Notes: generated from the sequence alone by a model not told the origin. A DNA stretch of 64,000 nucleotides from Phyllobacteriaceae bacterium UBA1940 (GCA_002336975.1 DDFA01000048.1:27730-91729); one strand, 5' to 3'; counted from the stretch's first letter, positions 1 through 9,316 are shown. A program made the numbers and translations.

Positions 1-837
1 GTCCCAGCGCCGGCCGCCCATCTGCTGCACGTCCTTGTAGAACTGGTCGACCAGCGCCGTCACCGGCAGTTTTGCGCCGTTGCGGTCGGCTTCCGCCAGG
101 CAGATGCCAAGGTCCTTGCGCATCCAGTCGATGGCGAAGCCGAAATCGTATTTGCCGGCATTCATGGTCTTGTGGCGGTTCTCCATCTGCCACGATCCGG
201 CCGCGCCTTTGGAGATCACGTCGACCACCTTTTCGATGTCGAGCCCGGCGCGCTTGCCGAAATGAATGCCTTCGGCCAGTCCCTGGACCAGGCCGGCGAT
301 GCAGATCTGGTTGATCATCTTGGTCAGCTGTCCGGCCCCGGCTTCGCCCATCAGACCGACCATCTTGGCGTAGGCGGCGATGACCGGCTTGGCCTTGTCG
401 AACGCGGCTTCGTCGCCGCCGCACATCACCGTCAGCTGGCCGTTTTCGGCGCCTGCCTGGCCGCCCGATACGGGGGCGTCGATGAAATCGAATCCGGCCG
501 TCTTGGCCGCGGCATGGAGTTCGCGCGCCACTTCGGCGGATGCGGTGGTGTTGTCGATGAAGATCGCGCCCTTGGCCATCGAGGCGAACGCGCCCTGTGC
601 GCCGACCGTCACTTGCCGCAGATCGTCGTCATTGCCGACGCAGGCGAACACGAAATCCTTGCCTTTCGCGGCCTCGGCGGGCGTAGCGGCGAAAGCGCCG
701 CCATGTTCGGCTGCCCATTTTTCGGCCTTGGCGGCAGTGCGGTTGTAGACGGTGACGTCGTGTCCGCCCTTGTGCTTGAGATGCGCAGCCATGGGGTAAC
801 CCATGACGCCGAGGCCGAGAAATGCGACTTTTGCCAT
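1..837 (-). CDS. NAD(P)-dependent oxidoreductase, 3-hydroxyisobutyrate dehydrogenase family (3' end outside window)
   Basis: The reading frame starts with ATG at 837 and is open to base 1, giving 279 codons without a stop, so the C-terminal end lies outside the window. The N-terminus carries the Rossmann nucleotide-binding motif GLGVMG and continues as a typical beta-hydroxyacid dehydrogenase; DAPVSGG and the GEAGAGQLTKMINQ stretch, which holds the catalytic Lys of the family, are visible. The family oxidises 3-hydroxyisobutyrate or reduces tartronate semialdehyde; the substrate cannot be fixed from sequence. It is the last minus-strand gene visible, 77 bp downstream of the amino-acid permease, so it may be read from the same transcript. 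Confidence 0.85.
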   Translation of the reverse strand, partial: MAKVAFLGLGVMGYPMAAHLKHKGGHDVTVYNRTAAKAEKWAAEHGGAFAATPAEAAKGKDFVFACVGNDDDLRQVTVGAQGAFASMAKGAIFIDNTTASAEVARELHAAAKTAGFDFIDAPVSGGQAGAENGQLTVMCGGDEAAFDKAKPVIAAYAKMVGLMGEAGAGQLTKMINQICIAGLVQGLAEGIHFGKRAGLDIEKVVDVISKGAAGSWQMENRHKTMNAGKYDFGFAIDWMRKDLGICLAEADRNGAKLPVTALVDQFYKDVQQMGGRRWD

Positions 838-914
838 TACTTGCGTTCCAGATGATTGATGCGGCGACCCTATCGCCGATCGCCGCGAGCGGCAAACGGC
901 GACTGCTGGTCCAG

Positions 915-1760
915 CTAGTGCCTGAACAGGTGCCTTGTTATGCGCCGTTCGATCCAGTCGACCAGATGGCGCAGCGTTTCCACCAGCGCCAGATAGATGA
1001 TGGTGGCCCACAGATAGGTCTGGAAATCGAAGCTGCGCGAATAGGCGCGGCGGGTTTCGCCCATCAGGTCGAAAATGGTGATCAGCGCCACGATGGCCGA
1101 GCCCTTGATCATCAGCACCAGTTCGTTGGCGTAGGGCCTCAGCGCCACGATCATCGCTTGCGGCAGGATCACCTTGCGCAGCGTCACGCAACGCGACAGG
1201 CCAAGCGACGTCGCCCCCTCCCACTGGCCGCGCGGCACGCTTTCGATCGCTCCGCGCAGGATTTCCGCCTGGTAGGCCGCGGTGTTGAGCGTGAAGGCCA
1301 GAACCGCATAGGGCCAGGCGTCGCGCAGGAAATTCCACAGACCCAGTTCCTGCAGCGTCGGGCGGATCGAGGCGAAATATTCGCCGAGGCCGTAATAGAC
1401 GAGGAATGTCTGCGCCAGCAGGGGCGTGCCGCGGAAAAAATAGACATAGCCGTAGGCGAGCGCCGAGGCGATGCGGTTCTTCGACATGCGCGCCCAGGCG
1501 ATCGGGATCGCCAGCAGCGAGCCGAGCACCATCGACACCGCCACCAGCTTCACCGTGACCCAAAGGCCGCGCATATAGGCCGGGAAGGTCCGGTCGAACA
1601 GTTCCGGGTTCCAGGCCCCAACCAGGTAGACGATCAGGCCGACGCCAAGCAGCGCCCAGAGCAGAAGCAGCGCGACGCCTAAAATGCGCGCGCCGGTCCA
1701 GGGTTTCGGTATAGCCGGCGGCCGTTCGATCGCCGCCGAGACTTGGCCAGAGACCGTCAT
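915..1760 (-). CDS. Polar amino-acid ABC transporter, permease (HisM-like)
   Basis: A 281-residue inner-membrane permease of the His/Glu/Gln/Arg family. After a cytoplasmic Pro-rich N-terminus (about 30 residues) there is a transmembrane segment (LLLLWALLGVGLIVYLVG), then the core domain with the ATPase-docking loop around SLGLSRCVTLRKVILPQA (the EAA motif). It would pair with the permease encoded just upstream, whose stop overlaps this start by 4 bp, to form the heterodimeric channel for an amino acid. No ATP-binding subunit is encoded beside it in the window. Confidence 0.9.
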   Translation of the reverse strand: MTVSGQVSAAIERPPAIPKPWTGARILGVALLLLWALLGVGLIVYLVGAWNPELFDRTFPAYMRGLWVTVKLVAVSMVLGSLLAIPIAWARMSKNRIASALAYGYVYFFRGTPLLAQTFLVYYGLGEYFASIRPTLQELGLWNFLRDAWPYAVLAFTLNTAAYQAEILRGAIESVPRGQWEGATSLGLSRCVTLRKVILPQAMIVALRPYANELVLMIKGSAIVALITIFDLMGETRRAYSRSFDFQTYLWATIIYLALVETLRHLVDWIERRITRHLFRH

Positions 1761-2461
1761 CGCGCGCCCTCCTGCCGTTGCGTCCAGCGTTCGATCCAGC
1801 CGATCGCAAACGACGAGAGGATGGCGAGCGCCAGATAGATCAGGCAGGCGAAGCCGAAGAACAGGAATGCTTCCTTGGTCACCCGCGCTGCGATGCTGGT
1901 CTCGCGGATGATGTCGGCGAGGCCAATCGCCGAGACCAGCGACGTGTCTTTGAGCAGGATCAGCCAGAGATTGGTCAGGCCGGGCAGGGCGATGCGCACC
2001 AGTTGCGGCAGGATGACCAGGCGCATGGTCTGGCCATGCGTCAGTCCTATGGCGTAGGCGCCCTCGTACTGGCCGCGCGGGATGGCGCGAAATGCCGACA
2101 GGAATACCTCGGAGGCATAGGACGAGAACACGAATGCGAGCGCCACCACGCCGGCGCCGAAACTGGAAATATTGACGGTGGCGTTGATCCCGAGCGCGTT
2201 GACCAGTTGCTGCGCGCCGATCTGCACGCCGTAGTAGATCAGGAAAAGCGTCAGCAGTTCCGGCAGTCCTCGGAAGATCGTGGTGTAGATGTTTCCCGCG
2301 GTTCTGAGCGACGGTTCGGACGACTGTTTCGCCAGCGCGATCACGAATCCCAACAGCAGGCCGAACGGCAACGTGACAAGCGCCAGCGACACGGTGACGC
2401 CGACGCCGCGAGCGATCTCGTCAAGCCAGCCCTCGGCCCCCCAACTCAGTAACGATAGCAC
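1757..2461 (-). CDS. Polar amino-acid ABC transporter, permease (HisQ-like)
   Basis: A 234-residue membrane protein with about five hydrophobic segments and the EAA docking loop (AYAIGLTHGQTMRLVILPQ). It belongs to the same permease family as the downstream gene and overlaps it by 4 bp (ATGA type), so the two are translationally coupled. It lies 70 bp downstream of a periplasmic binding-protein gene, with a GC-rich hairpin between them. The usual HisJ-HisQ-HisM order is kept, but the HisP-like ATPase is absent here. Confidence 0.9.
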   Translation of the reverse strand: MLSLLSWGAEGWLDEIARGVGVTVSLALVTLPFGLLLGFVIALAKQSSEPSLRTAGNIYTTIFRGLPELLTLFLIYYGVQIGAQQLVNALGINATVNISSFGAGVVALAFVFSSYASEVFLSAFRAIPRGQYEGAYAIGLTHGQTMRLVILPQLVRIALPGLTNLWLILLKDTSLVSAIGLADIIRETSIAARVTKEAFLFFGFACLIYLALAILSSFAIGWIERWTQRQEGAR

Positions 2462-2499
2462 GCCAGATCTTCCCCTTGACTGGCTTCAGATTCGAAGAC

Positions 2500-2518
2500 G
2501 GCGGCCACAGGGGCCGCC
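2500..2518 (-). promoter_or_regulatory. Hairpin between binding-protein and permease genes
   Basis: A perfect 7-bp GC stem, GGCGGCC and GGCCGCC with a 5-nt loop, lies in the 70-bp gap between the binding-protein stop (2532) and the permease start (2461). No T-run follows. Hairpins at this place in ABC importer operons commonly protect the binding-protein mRNA and lower permease expression; that role is inferred here. Confidence 0.5.
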
Positions 2519-2531
2519 GCCGAATTGGTCG

Positions 2532-3314
2532 TCACTCGCCGCCGTAAGCGTCAAAGGTGAAGTATTTGTCGTTGATTTCCTTGTATTTTCCGTTCTCGCG
2601 TATCGCCTTGATCGCTGCCGAGAACTCATCTGCCAGCTTGGTGTCGCCCTTGCGAACCGCAATGCCGGCGCCAGGACCATGGATCTCGACGACGGGCGTC
2701 ACCGGGCCGACCAGCACGCAGCATGCCTTGCCGGCGTCGGTGTCGAGGAAGCCCTGGGTGACGATGATGTCGTCATTGATGGCGTCGACGCGGCCGTTGG
2801 CGAAATCGGCGTGCATCTCGTCAGCCGTCGGATACGGCTTGATGGTCGAGTCGGTGTAGGTCTTTTCCGAATAGTTGAAGTGCGTGGTGCCGGACTGCAC
2901 ACCGATCGTCTTGCCGGCGAGAGCTTCCTTGGTGACGCCGGTGATGCCGGAATCCTTCAGCGCGGCGATCGACGGCGGCGTGTTGTAGTATTTGGCCGAG
3001 AAGTCGACCTGCTTCAGACGTTCCGGGGTGATCGACATCGAGGCGATGAACGCGTCGAACTTGCCGGCCTGCAGCGCGGGGATAGCGCCGTCCCAGTCCT
3101 GCGTCACCCACTCGCACTTGACCTTCATCTGCTCGCACAGCGCATTGCCGATATCGATGTCGAAGCCCTGGAGCTTGCCGTCGGCGGTGACGCTGTTGAA
3201 AGGAGGGTAGGCGCCTTCGGTACCCATCTTGATGGTGCGATCCTGCGCCTGCGCGGCGCCGATGGCGATCATCGCGGCCGTTGCGCCAAGCGCGATGGAA
3301 GTTAGTATACGCAT
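2532..3314 (-). CDS. Periplasmic amino-acid-binding protein (family 3 SBP), copy 1
   Basis: A 260-residue extracytoplasmic solute-binding protein. The ATG at 3314 is chosen because it follows AGAGAGGA and begins a clean signal peptide (MRILTS...AAQAQ). The mature part has the family 3 signatures GTEGAYPPFN, GFDIDIGNALC and DWDGAIPAL, as in HisJ/ArgT-type lysine-arginine-ornithine-histidine binders. A CC pair (KACCVL) may form a disulfide with another Cys. It is a close paralogue of the gene just upstream; both would feed the permeases encoded downstream. Confidence 0.92.
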   Translation of the reverse strand: MRILTSIALGATAAMIAIGAAQAQDRTIKMGTEGAYPPFNSVTADGKLQGFDIDIGNALCEQMKVKCEWVTQDWDGAIPALQAGKFDAFIASMSITPERLKQVDFSAKYYNTPPSIAALKDSGITGVTKEALAGKTIGVQSGTTHFNYSEKTYTDSTIKPYPTADEMHADFANGRVDAINDDIIVTQGFLDTDAGKACCVLVGPVTPVVEIHGPGAGIAVRKGDTKLADEFSAAIKAIRENGKYKEINDKYFTFDAYGGE

Positions 3315-3483
3315 AGTGTTCCTCTCTGTTTTGTCTTGGGCGCCTGCCGTCCTTGAGGGCGACTGATTATCGCGCCGCTGCGGCATACTCCCATTGTTTG
3401 CCGGCAGATGACAACTGCAAATGCACAGTTGTTGCGACAGTCCATATCTTCGGGGAAGCGTGGGAAATTGAACGCCGATCACT

Positions 3484-4269
3484 TTAGCGTCTTACCGCAT
3501 CCCCATAGATATCAAAGGAAAAATAGCGGTCATTGATCGCTTTGTAGGTTCCGTTCTGGAGGATGGTCTTGAGCGCCGCGTTGAACCTGGCGACATTTTG
3601 GTCGCCCTTGCGCAGCGCGATGCCAGCGCCATCGCCGAGGAGCGCCGGATCGTGGGGTACGACGCCGAGCAGTTTGCAGCAGGCGCCTTGCGGCGATTTG
3701 AGGAATTCGTCGATGACGATCCGGTCGTCATTGACCGCATCGAGACGTCCGTTGGCGAGGTCGGACAACATGTCCTCGACCGATCCGTAGGCCCTGATGT
3801 CGCTGCCGCCGAGCAGTTTTTCGGCGTAGTTGAAATAGACGCTCGAACTCTGGACTCCGACCGTGTGACCGCCGAGGTCGGCCGGGGCTACATCGGCGAT
3901 GCTGGAGTCTTTGGGAACCGCGACCGCCGCGGGCGTGCGGTAATAGGGGTCGGTGAAGTCGACCTGCGTCTTGCGCTCGGCGGTGATGAACATCGACGCC
4001 ACCGCCGCGTCGAATTTTCCGGTGACGAGCGCGGGGATCATCCCATCCCAGTCCTGCACCACCCATTCGCAGGTCACCTTCATCTCGGCGCACAGCGCGT
4101 TGCCGATGTCGATGTCGAAACCCTGGAGTTTTCCGTCCGCCGTAACGCTGTTGAAAGGCGGGTAGGCGCCCTCGGTGCCAAGCTTCAGCGTCGCGGTCTG
4201 GGAGAGGGACGGGCCCGCCCACACGCAGGCGAGCATTGTCAGGGCGGCGTGTGGAAAGGAGATGCGCAT
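3484..4269 (-). CDS. Periplasmic amino-acid-binding protein (family 3 SBP), copy 2
   Basis: A 261-residue paralogue of the next gene. The start at 4269 begins a signal peptide (MRISFPHAALTMLACVW...LSQ). Over about 30 residues from LGTEGAYPP to GNALC the two proteins are identical, and they stay colinear to the C-terminus (NDRYFSFDIYGD against NDKYFTFDAYGG). Differences cluster in the ligand-lobe regions, which suggests the copies may bind different amino acids. It lies 13 bp downstream of mobB, so transcripts from the mob operon may continue into it. Confidence 0.9.
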   Translation of the reverse strand: MRISFPHAALTMLACVWAGPSLSQTATLKLGTEGAYPPFNSVTADGKLQGFDIDIGNALCAEMKVTCEWVVQDWDGMIPALVTGKFDAAVASMFITAERKTQVDFTDPYYRTPAAVAVPKDSSIADVAPADLGGHTVGVQSSSVYFNYAEKLLGGSDIRAYGSVEDMLSDLANGRLDAVNDDRIVIDEFLKSPQGACCKLLGVVPHDPALLGDGAGIALRKGDQNVARFNAALKTILQNGTYKAINDRYFSFDIYGDAVRR

Positions 4270-4282
4270 GTGAAGGGTCCGC

Positions 4283-4810
4283 TCAGCGCGGCCTGGAAAG
4301 TCCAACCGTCGCGGCGACGAAATCGGCAATTGCCGCCACGTCGTCAAGTGCAAACAGCGGCAGGGTGCCCGCGTCGGTCGCGTGATCGGCGGCGACCGCG
4401 ACGATGTTGGGGTCGTGTGGCGCGAGCGGCGCGTCGTCTTTGGAGCCAAGACGCCGGCATTCGATCTTGGCATGGGCCTCGCGCTTGTAGCCCTCGACCA
4501 GGACCAGGTCGCAGGGCGCGAGCCGTTCCAGGATCCGCTCCAGGATCCGCTCCAGCTGCGGCTCGGCTTCGTCGCGCAATTCGTGCATCAGCGCCCAGCG
4601 GTTGGAAGATACGATGGCGACTTCGCCGGCGCCGGCCGCTCTGTGGCGAAAGCTGTCGCTGCCCGGTCTGTCTACATCAAAACCGTGATGGGCGTGCTTG
4701 ACAGTTGAAACGCTGAAGCCACGGCGCACGAATTCGGCCACCAGCCGCTCCGTCAACGTGGTCTTGCCAGAATTCTTCCAGCCGGTGACGCCAAAAACGC
4801 GGTGCGTCAT
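4283..4810 (-). CDS. mobB: Molybdopterin-guanine dinucleotide biosynthesis adaptor MobB
   Basis: A 175-residue P-loop protein whose start is MTHRVFGVTGWKNSGKTTL; GWKNSGKTTL is the Walker A motif typical of MobB. The downstream TVKHAHH and LVLVEGYK motifs also fit. MobB binds GTP and assists MobA in attaching GMP to molybdopterin. Its ATG overlaps the mobA stop by 4 bp. There is a short internal repeat, LERILERILERLAP, from a repeated 15-nt unit. Confidence 0.93.
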   Translation of the reverse strand: MTHRVFGVTGWKNSGKTTLTERLVAEFVRRGFSVSTVKHAHHGFDVDRPGSDSFRHRAAGAGEVAIVSSNRWALMHELRDEAEPQLERILERILERLAPCDLVLVEGYKREAHAKIECRRLGSKDDAPLAPHDPNIVAVAADHATDAGTLPLFALDDVAAIADFVAATVGLSRPR

Positions 4811-5424
4811 GGCGCGAGCCTGTCGGCGATCAGGCGGGCTTCGGCAAGGTCCTGAGGCGTGTTGACGTTGAAGAATGGATCGACGCTTTCGCCGTCCAGA
4901 ACCGTATCGGTGACATCGACCCGGATCGAGGCATGGTTGTCGATGAAAGAGCCGAGCCGACGCTGGCCCGTGGCAAGCTGGTCTTCGACTTCGCGGGCAA
5001 GCGCGGTCGGCCACAATGCAAATGCCGGGTGGAGGCGGCCGCGCGAAGCGGCGACAGCAATTGTCGGCGGCCTGGCGGCCCGCGCCAGCCGGGCGGCGAG
5101 ATCCCGCGGAAAAAACGGCGTATCCGCCGCTGCCGTCAGAACCCGATCGAAGCCGAGGTTTTGCGCCCAGTTCATGGCTGCGAAAACGCCGGCGAGCGGG
5201 CCATCGAATGTCGCGCTGTTGTCGCCGATCACAGGAAGCGCGAACGCGGCGAATCTGGCGGGATCGCCATTGGCGTTGATCGCAACCAGGTCGGCCGTCG
5301 GGCCGATCCGGTCGATAACATGCGCCAGCATCGGCCGGCCGGCGATCTCCAGCAGGCATTTGTCGCCGCCGCCCATGCGGCTCGAGCGGCCGCCCGCCAC
5401 GATGACCGCCGCGAGACCGCTCAT
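4807..5424 (-). CDS. mobA: Molybdenum cofactor guanylyltransferase MobA
   Basis: A 205-residue nucleotidyltransferase. The N-terminus has the GTP-binding signature VAGGRSSRMGGGDK, followed by TAAADTPFFP with the metal-binding Asp and a C-terminal FFNVNTPQDL motif, all typical of MobA. It transfers GMP from GTP to Mo-molybdopterin in the cytoplasm. The start at 5424 overlaps the stop of the upstream exporter by 4 bp, and its own end overlaps mobB. moaA, 3 kb away, serves the first step of the same pathway. Confidence 0.95.
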   Translation of the reverse strand: MSGLAAVIVAGGRSSRMGGGDKCLLEIAGRPMLAHVIDRIGPTADLVAINANGDPARFAAFALPVIGDNSATFDGPLAGVFAAMNWAQNLGFDRVLTAAADTPFFPRDLAARLARAARPPTIAVAASRGRLHPAFALWPTALAREVEDQLATGQRRLGSFIDNHASIRVDVTDTVLDGESVDPFFNVNTPQDLAEARLIADRLAP

Positions 5425-6635
5425 TCGAGTTCGCCGACCTTGGCGGTGCGGCGGATCACCCAGTAGGACGCTAGTACGCTGAGCAGGGCCGACGCGAGCG
5501 CCACATGGATCAGCGGGAAGGGGCCGGTATCGGGACCCAGTAGCGACGACGCCGTGGCGGCCGCCAGCGCGCCGCCGGCGATCATCAGCGAGCCGCCGAG
5601 ACCGGATGCCGAGCCGGCGAGGTGAGGGCGCACGCTGACGATGCCGGCATTGGCGCTCGGCAACGCCATGCCGTTTCCAACGCCGACAAGCGCCGCTGGC
5701 CCGAACAGCGAGATCGGGTGGTAGAACCCCGCGGCGAAGCACGCCAGCGACAGCAGCATGCCGGCGACGCCGACGAGGCTTCCCAACATCATCATGCGGT
5801 TCATGCCCCAGGCTTTGGTGAACCGCCCGGAGAGAAAATTGCCGGCCATGTAGCCGAAGGAGACGATGCCGAAATGAATGCCGTATTGCGACGGCGTCAT
5901 CTGCAGGATCTCCGTCGATACGTAGGGTCCGCCGCCCAGAAAGGCGAAAAACGTGCCCGACGCGAAGGTCGCCGTGGCGGTGTAGCCCCAGAAGCGGGGG
6001 GATCGCAGCAGTTCGGGATAGGCGTGAAACTGCGCCCGCATCGATGGCGAAGGGTCGAGATTGGTCTCTTCCAGGTCGAACCACAGCACGACCACCGCCA
6101 CCAGTCCGAAGCCGAACGACAGCCAGAAGCTCGCCTGCCAGCCAAAATGCTCGTCGAGATAGCCGCCGATGAACGGCGCGATCATCGGCGTCACGCTCAT
6201 GCCCATGGTGATGTAGGCGATCTTCGATGCCGAATCCTCGGCCGCGAACACATCGCGCACGATGGCGCGCGACAAGACGATGCCGGCGGCGCTGAGCGCC
6301 TGGATGAGCCGCCAGCCCAGCAGCGCCGAAAAACTCGGCGAAAAGATCGCCGCCAGCGTCGCCAGACAGAACAGCGAGAAGCAGATCAGCAGCACCGGAC
6401 GGCGCCCGTATCTGTCGGACGCTGGTCCGATGAACAATTGCGTCACCGCCAGCGCGACCAGGTAGAGCGAGATCAGCAGTTGCACGACCGCGTAGTCGAC
6501 CTGGAAATGTCTCGACATGGTCGGCAGCGACGGCAGGAACACGTTCATCGCAAGCGGGCCGACCGACGCCATCAGCACCAGCGTCGCCAGTTTTGGCGGA
6601 TTGGCGCGCCTTGTCGTGTTTGTCGCGTCCATCAT
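5421..6635 (-). CDS. MFS multidrug exporter, Bcr/CflA family
   Basis: A 404-residue major facilitator with about 12 transmembrane segments. The motif GPASDRYGRRPVLL between TM2 and TM3 and the early PSLPTM segment are characteristic of the Bcr/CflA subfamily, which exports bicyclomycin, chloramphenicol or small metabolites by proton antiport. Two ATGs (6635, 6632) are possible; the first overlaps the stop of the upstream DMT gene in a TAATG arrangement. The link with mobAB appears to be only transcriptional. Confidence 0.9.
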   Translation of the reverse strand: MMDATNTTRRANPPKLATLVLMASVGPLAMNVFLPSLPTMSRHFQVDYAVVQLLISLYLVALAVTQLFIGPASDRYGRRPVLLICFSLFCLATLAAIFSPSFSALLGWRLIQALSAAGIVLSRAIVRDVFAAEDSASKIAYITMGMSVTPMIAPFIGGYLDEHFGWQASFWLSFGFGLVAVVVLWFDLEETNLDPSPSMRAQFHAYPELLRSPRFWGYTATATFASGTFFAFLGGGPYVSTEILQMTPSQYGIHFGIVSFGYMAGNFLSGRFTKAWGMNRMMMLGSLVGVAGMLLSLACFAAGFYHPISLFGPAALVGVGNGMALPSANAGIVSVRPHLAGSASGLGGSLMIAGGALAAATASSLLGPDTGPFPLIHVALASALLSVLASYWVIRRTAKVGELE

Positions 6636-7555
6636 TAGGCCCTGTCGCCGGCTGTCGGCGCGCCGATGGCTTCGGCCGCCGGTTTTGCGCCGCCCACGAC
6701 CCGTTCGCGGTACAGCATGTAGACGCCCGACAAGACGACAATCGCGGCCCCGGCAAGCATCATCGTGTCAGGGATCGAGCCGAAGACGAGATATCCGGCG
6801 ACGGTCGCCCAGATCAGCGATACGTAACGGAACGGCGCAACGAAGGACAGTTCGCCGACCCGCATTGACTGGATGATGGCTTGGTAGCCGGCGAGAACGA
6901 AAATGGCGGCCGCTGCCAGCAGCCCAACATATTCCGCAGTCAATGGCGTCCATCCGCCCGTCGCCGGAACGATGACCAGGCCGAACGCCGCCACCGATCC
7001 GGCAGTGAGCAGCGACACAAAGCCGGTCGGGATGTCGGCCGGAATGCGCCGCGTCGCCAGGTCGCGGAAGGCGCAGCAGACCACGCAGGCCAGCACGTAG
7101 ATCGAGTAGGAATTGAACCCCTCCATGCCCGGTCGCACGATGATCAGCACTCCGACGAAGCCAACAAGGATCGCGGTCCAGCGGCGCGGCCCGACCTGCT
7201 CGCCGAAGAACAGCGCTGCGGCGACGGTGATCACCAGCGGCAGCGACTGGAATACGGCCGAGACATTGGCCAGCGGCAGGTTGGCCAGCGCCAGCAGGAA
7301 GAATGTCGTGCCGCCAAGCTCGCCGACTACCCGCGCCAGCACGGCGGGATGTTTCAGGCTGGCCATCGGCGGCCATTGCCGCAACCGCCACACCAAGACT
7401 GCCATCAGCACGGTCGCGAAAACGCCGCGCACAAACATGATCTGGCCGACGCCAAGATGCTGCGATACCAGCTTGACCAGCGTGTCGTTTGTCGTGAATG
7501 CGGCTTGCGAGAGCGCCATCAGCGTGGCGCCGCGCATGTTTGGAGAAAGTGCCAC
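6635..7555 (-). CDS. DMT-superfamily transporter (EamA domains)
   Basis: A 306-residue protein with ten predicted hydrophobic segments in two EamA repeats (about residues 10-140 and 155-285). The second repeat begins near FVSLLTAGSVAAFGL. The family exports amino acids or metabolites; the substrate cannot be predicted. It is the first gene of a tightly packed minus-strand run (DMT-MFS-mobA-mobB) in which each pair overlaps by 1-4 bp. Confidence 0.88.
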   Translation of the reverse strand: MALSPNMRGATLMALSQAAFTTNDTLVKLVSQHLGVGQIMFVRGVFATVLMAVLVWRLRQWPPMASLKHPAVLARVVGELGGTTFFLLALANLPLANVSAVFQSLPLVITVAAALFFGEQVGPRRWTAILVGFVGVLIIVRPGMEGFNSYSIYVLACVVCCAFRDLATRRIPADIPTGFVSLLTAGSVAAFGLVIVPATGGWTPLTAEYVGLLAAAAIFVLAGYQAIIQSMRVGELSFVAPFRYVSLIWATVAGYLVFGSIPDTMMLAGAAIVVLSGVYMLYRERVVGGAKPAAEAIGAPTAGDRA

Positions 7556-7672
7556 CAGGCAGGATCCGGTTTCAGTTCCGGATTTAGCATCCAGTGGCGC
7601 GCTGGCAACCGTAAATGACTGGTCCAGCGGTGCTGAATCGACCGCCGCCGAACCTGACGGGCGATTTCGGGG

Positions 7673-8029
7673 TCAGTGGACCGGCGTGAGTATTTCCGTG
7701 CCGGTGCCGCCTTCGCCGCTGATGGTCCACAGGCCGTTCAGGCTGCCGTCGGGCAGCACCTTGTAGATCACCAGTCCGAACACATCCTCCATCACATAGG
7801 CGGCCGCGAAGGAATCGCCGTTGCGGCTGCATATGCCGTCCGAGACGTTCGGCGTCTTCCACTCGATCACGCAGGTCGTGTCGCTGGTCAGCGTGATTTG
7901 CGCGGTGCCGGAATAGGAGGACCCGTCATGATTGGTTCCTTCGACGGTGTAGGACCCGCCGATGTCTTGCGCATTTGCAATGCCCGCCATCGCCAGGACG
8001 GCGAGCCCGGCTCCAAGATAGCTTTTCAT
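7673..8029 (-). CDS. Small secreted protein, rhizobial conserved family (often labelled fibronectin-binding-like)
   Basis: A 118-residue exported protein. MKSYLGAGLAVLAMAGIANAQ is a clean signal peptide. ATG 8029 is preferred because GGGGA lies 8 nt before it; an ATG at 8035 is also possible. The mature part is beta-rich (GGSYTVEGTNHDGSSYSG..., GLVIYKVLPDGSLNGLW) with two Cys that may pair. From memory it resembles a small periplasmic family common in rhizobia and labelled fibronectin-binding protein, a name with little functional support. It stands alone, between an exporter operon and moaA. Confidence 0.75.
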   Translation of the reverse strand: MKSYLGAGLAVLAMAGIANAQDIGGSYTVEGTNHDGSSYSGTAQITLTSDTTCVIEWKTPNVSDGICSRNGDSFAAAYVMEDVFGLVIYKVLPDGSLNGLWTISGEGGTGTEILTPVH

Positions 8030-8146
8030 GTGCATGTTCCCCAAAGGCCGCGAGATGCGGCCCGCAGGCCGACGCTATTCTGCTCGACAGCGCGTGTAAA
8101 TCGGGACGGACGCAGCCTTGCCCCGACGTTGTCCGGTCCGCGGGCG

Positions 8147-9181
8147 TCAGCCGCCGGTCATGCTCATATGCCGCGACACGGCGGGCTTTTTGGTCGCCCG
8201 GTCGATGACGAAATCATGGCCTTTGGGTTTGCGCCCGATAGCTTCGTCAATGGCGCGCGCCAGCAGTTCGCCACCCTCCGAGGCGCGCAGCGGCGCGCGC
8301 AGGTCGGCGGCGTCTTCCTGCCCAAGGCACATGAACAGCGTTCCGGTGCAGGTGATGCGCACCCGGTTGCAGCTCTCGCAGAAATTATGCGTCATCGGGG
8401 TGATGAAGCCGAGCCTGCCGCCTGTCTCGCCAACCTCGACATAGCGCGCCGGACCGCCGGTCTTGTAAGGGATGTCGGTCAGCGTGAATTGCCGCTCCAT
8501 ATCCGCGCGCAATTGCGACAGCGGCAGATATTGATCGGTGCGGTCGGCGTCGATTTCGCCCAGCGGCATGGTTTCGATCACCGTCATGTCCATGCCCCGG
8601 CCATGCGCCCAGCGCATCAGCTCGGGAATCTCGCGGTCGTTGAAATCCTTCAGCGCCACCGCGTTGAGCTTGATCCTGATGCCCGCCGCCTGGGCCGCGT
8701 CGATTCCTTCCAGCACCTTGTCGAGGCTGCCCCAGCGCGTCACCTGGCGAAATTTGTCGGGATCGAGCGTGTCGACCGAGACATTGATGCGCCTGACGCC
8801 GCACTCGGCGAGTTCCGACGCGAAACGGGACAGTTGCGAACCATTGGTCGTCAGCGTCAGTTCTTCCAGCGCCCCGCTGTCGAGATGGCGCGACAATTGC
8901 CGCACGAGGTGCATGACATTCTTGCGCACCAGCGGCTCGCCGCCGGTGAGGCGCAGCTTCTTCACGCCCTTGTCGACGAAGGCGGCGCAAAGCCGGTCGA
9001 GTTCCTCCAGCGACAGAAGGTCCTTTTTCGGCAGGAAGGTCATGTCTTCCGCCATGCAATAGGTGCAGCGGAAATCGCACCGATCAGTGACGGAAACGCG
9101 CAGATAGGTGATCGCCCGCCCGAACGGGTCGATCATCGGCAGGTCCGGTTCGGCGGTCAGCATCTTGGTGCGGTTGTCCAT
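8147..9181 (-). CDS. moaA: GTP 3',8-cyclase MoaA
   Basis: A 344-residue radical SAM enzyme for the first step of molybdenum cofactor synthesis, turning GTP into 3',8-cyclo-GTP. The N-terminal CxxxCxxC cluster is at Cys35, Cys39 and Cys42 (RCDFRCTYC). The C-terminal second cluster appears as FCESCNRVR and a later Cys. The protein ends in Gly-Gly, the conserved tail needed for activity in this family. It is divergent from the DUF971 gene. mobA and mobB lie 3-4 kb further on the same strand, but other Moco genes are not here. Confidence 0.96.
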   Translation of the reverse strand: MDNRTKMLTAEPDLPMIDPFGRAITYLRVSVTDRCDFRCTYCMAEDMTFLPKKDLLSLEELDRLCAAFVDKGVKKLRLTGGEPLVRKNVMHLVRQLSRHLDSGALEELTLTTNGSQLSRFASELAECGVRRINVSVDTLDPDKFRQVTRWGSLDKVLEGIDAAQAAGIRIKLNAVALKDFNDREIPELMRWAHGRGMDMTVIETMPLGEIDADRTDQYLPLSQLRADMERQFTLTDIPYKTGGPARYVEVGETGGRLGFITPMTHNFCESCNRVRITCTGTLFMCLGQEDAADLRAPLRASEGGELLARAIDEAIGRKPKGHDFVIDRATKKPAVSRHMSMTGG

Positions 9182-9316
9182 TTGTCGCGGTATTTGGCCT
9201 TATGCACAGTTTCATACAACGATGTGGCGCATTCAAGGGCGATCGGCATGGCAAAAGGTAGCAATGGGACAGGCGCTGCCGCTTCCCTTCCGCCCGCCAT
9301 TGTCGTAGCCAAAGCC

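Noticed and set aside
4536-4560. Short 15-bp direct repeat inside mobB, considered as a frameshift or slippage hot spot.
   Set aside because: It keeps the frame and only repeats the helix LERILERILERL; the protein is intact.
7676-9316. A long plus-strand frame running into the DUF971 gene.
   Set aside because: It runs antisense through moaA and the small secreted protein gene; only the last 117 codons match a known domain.
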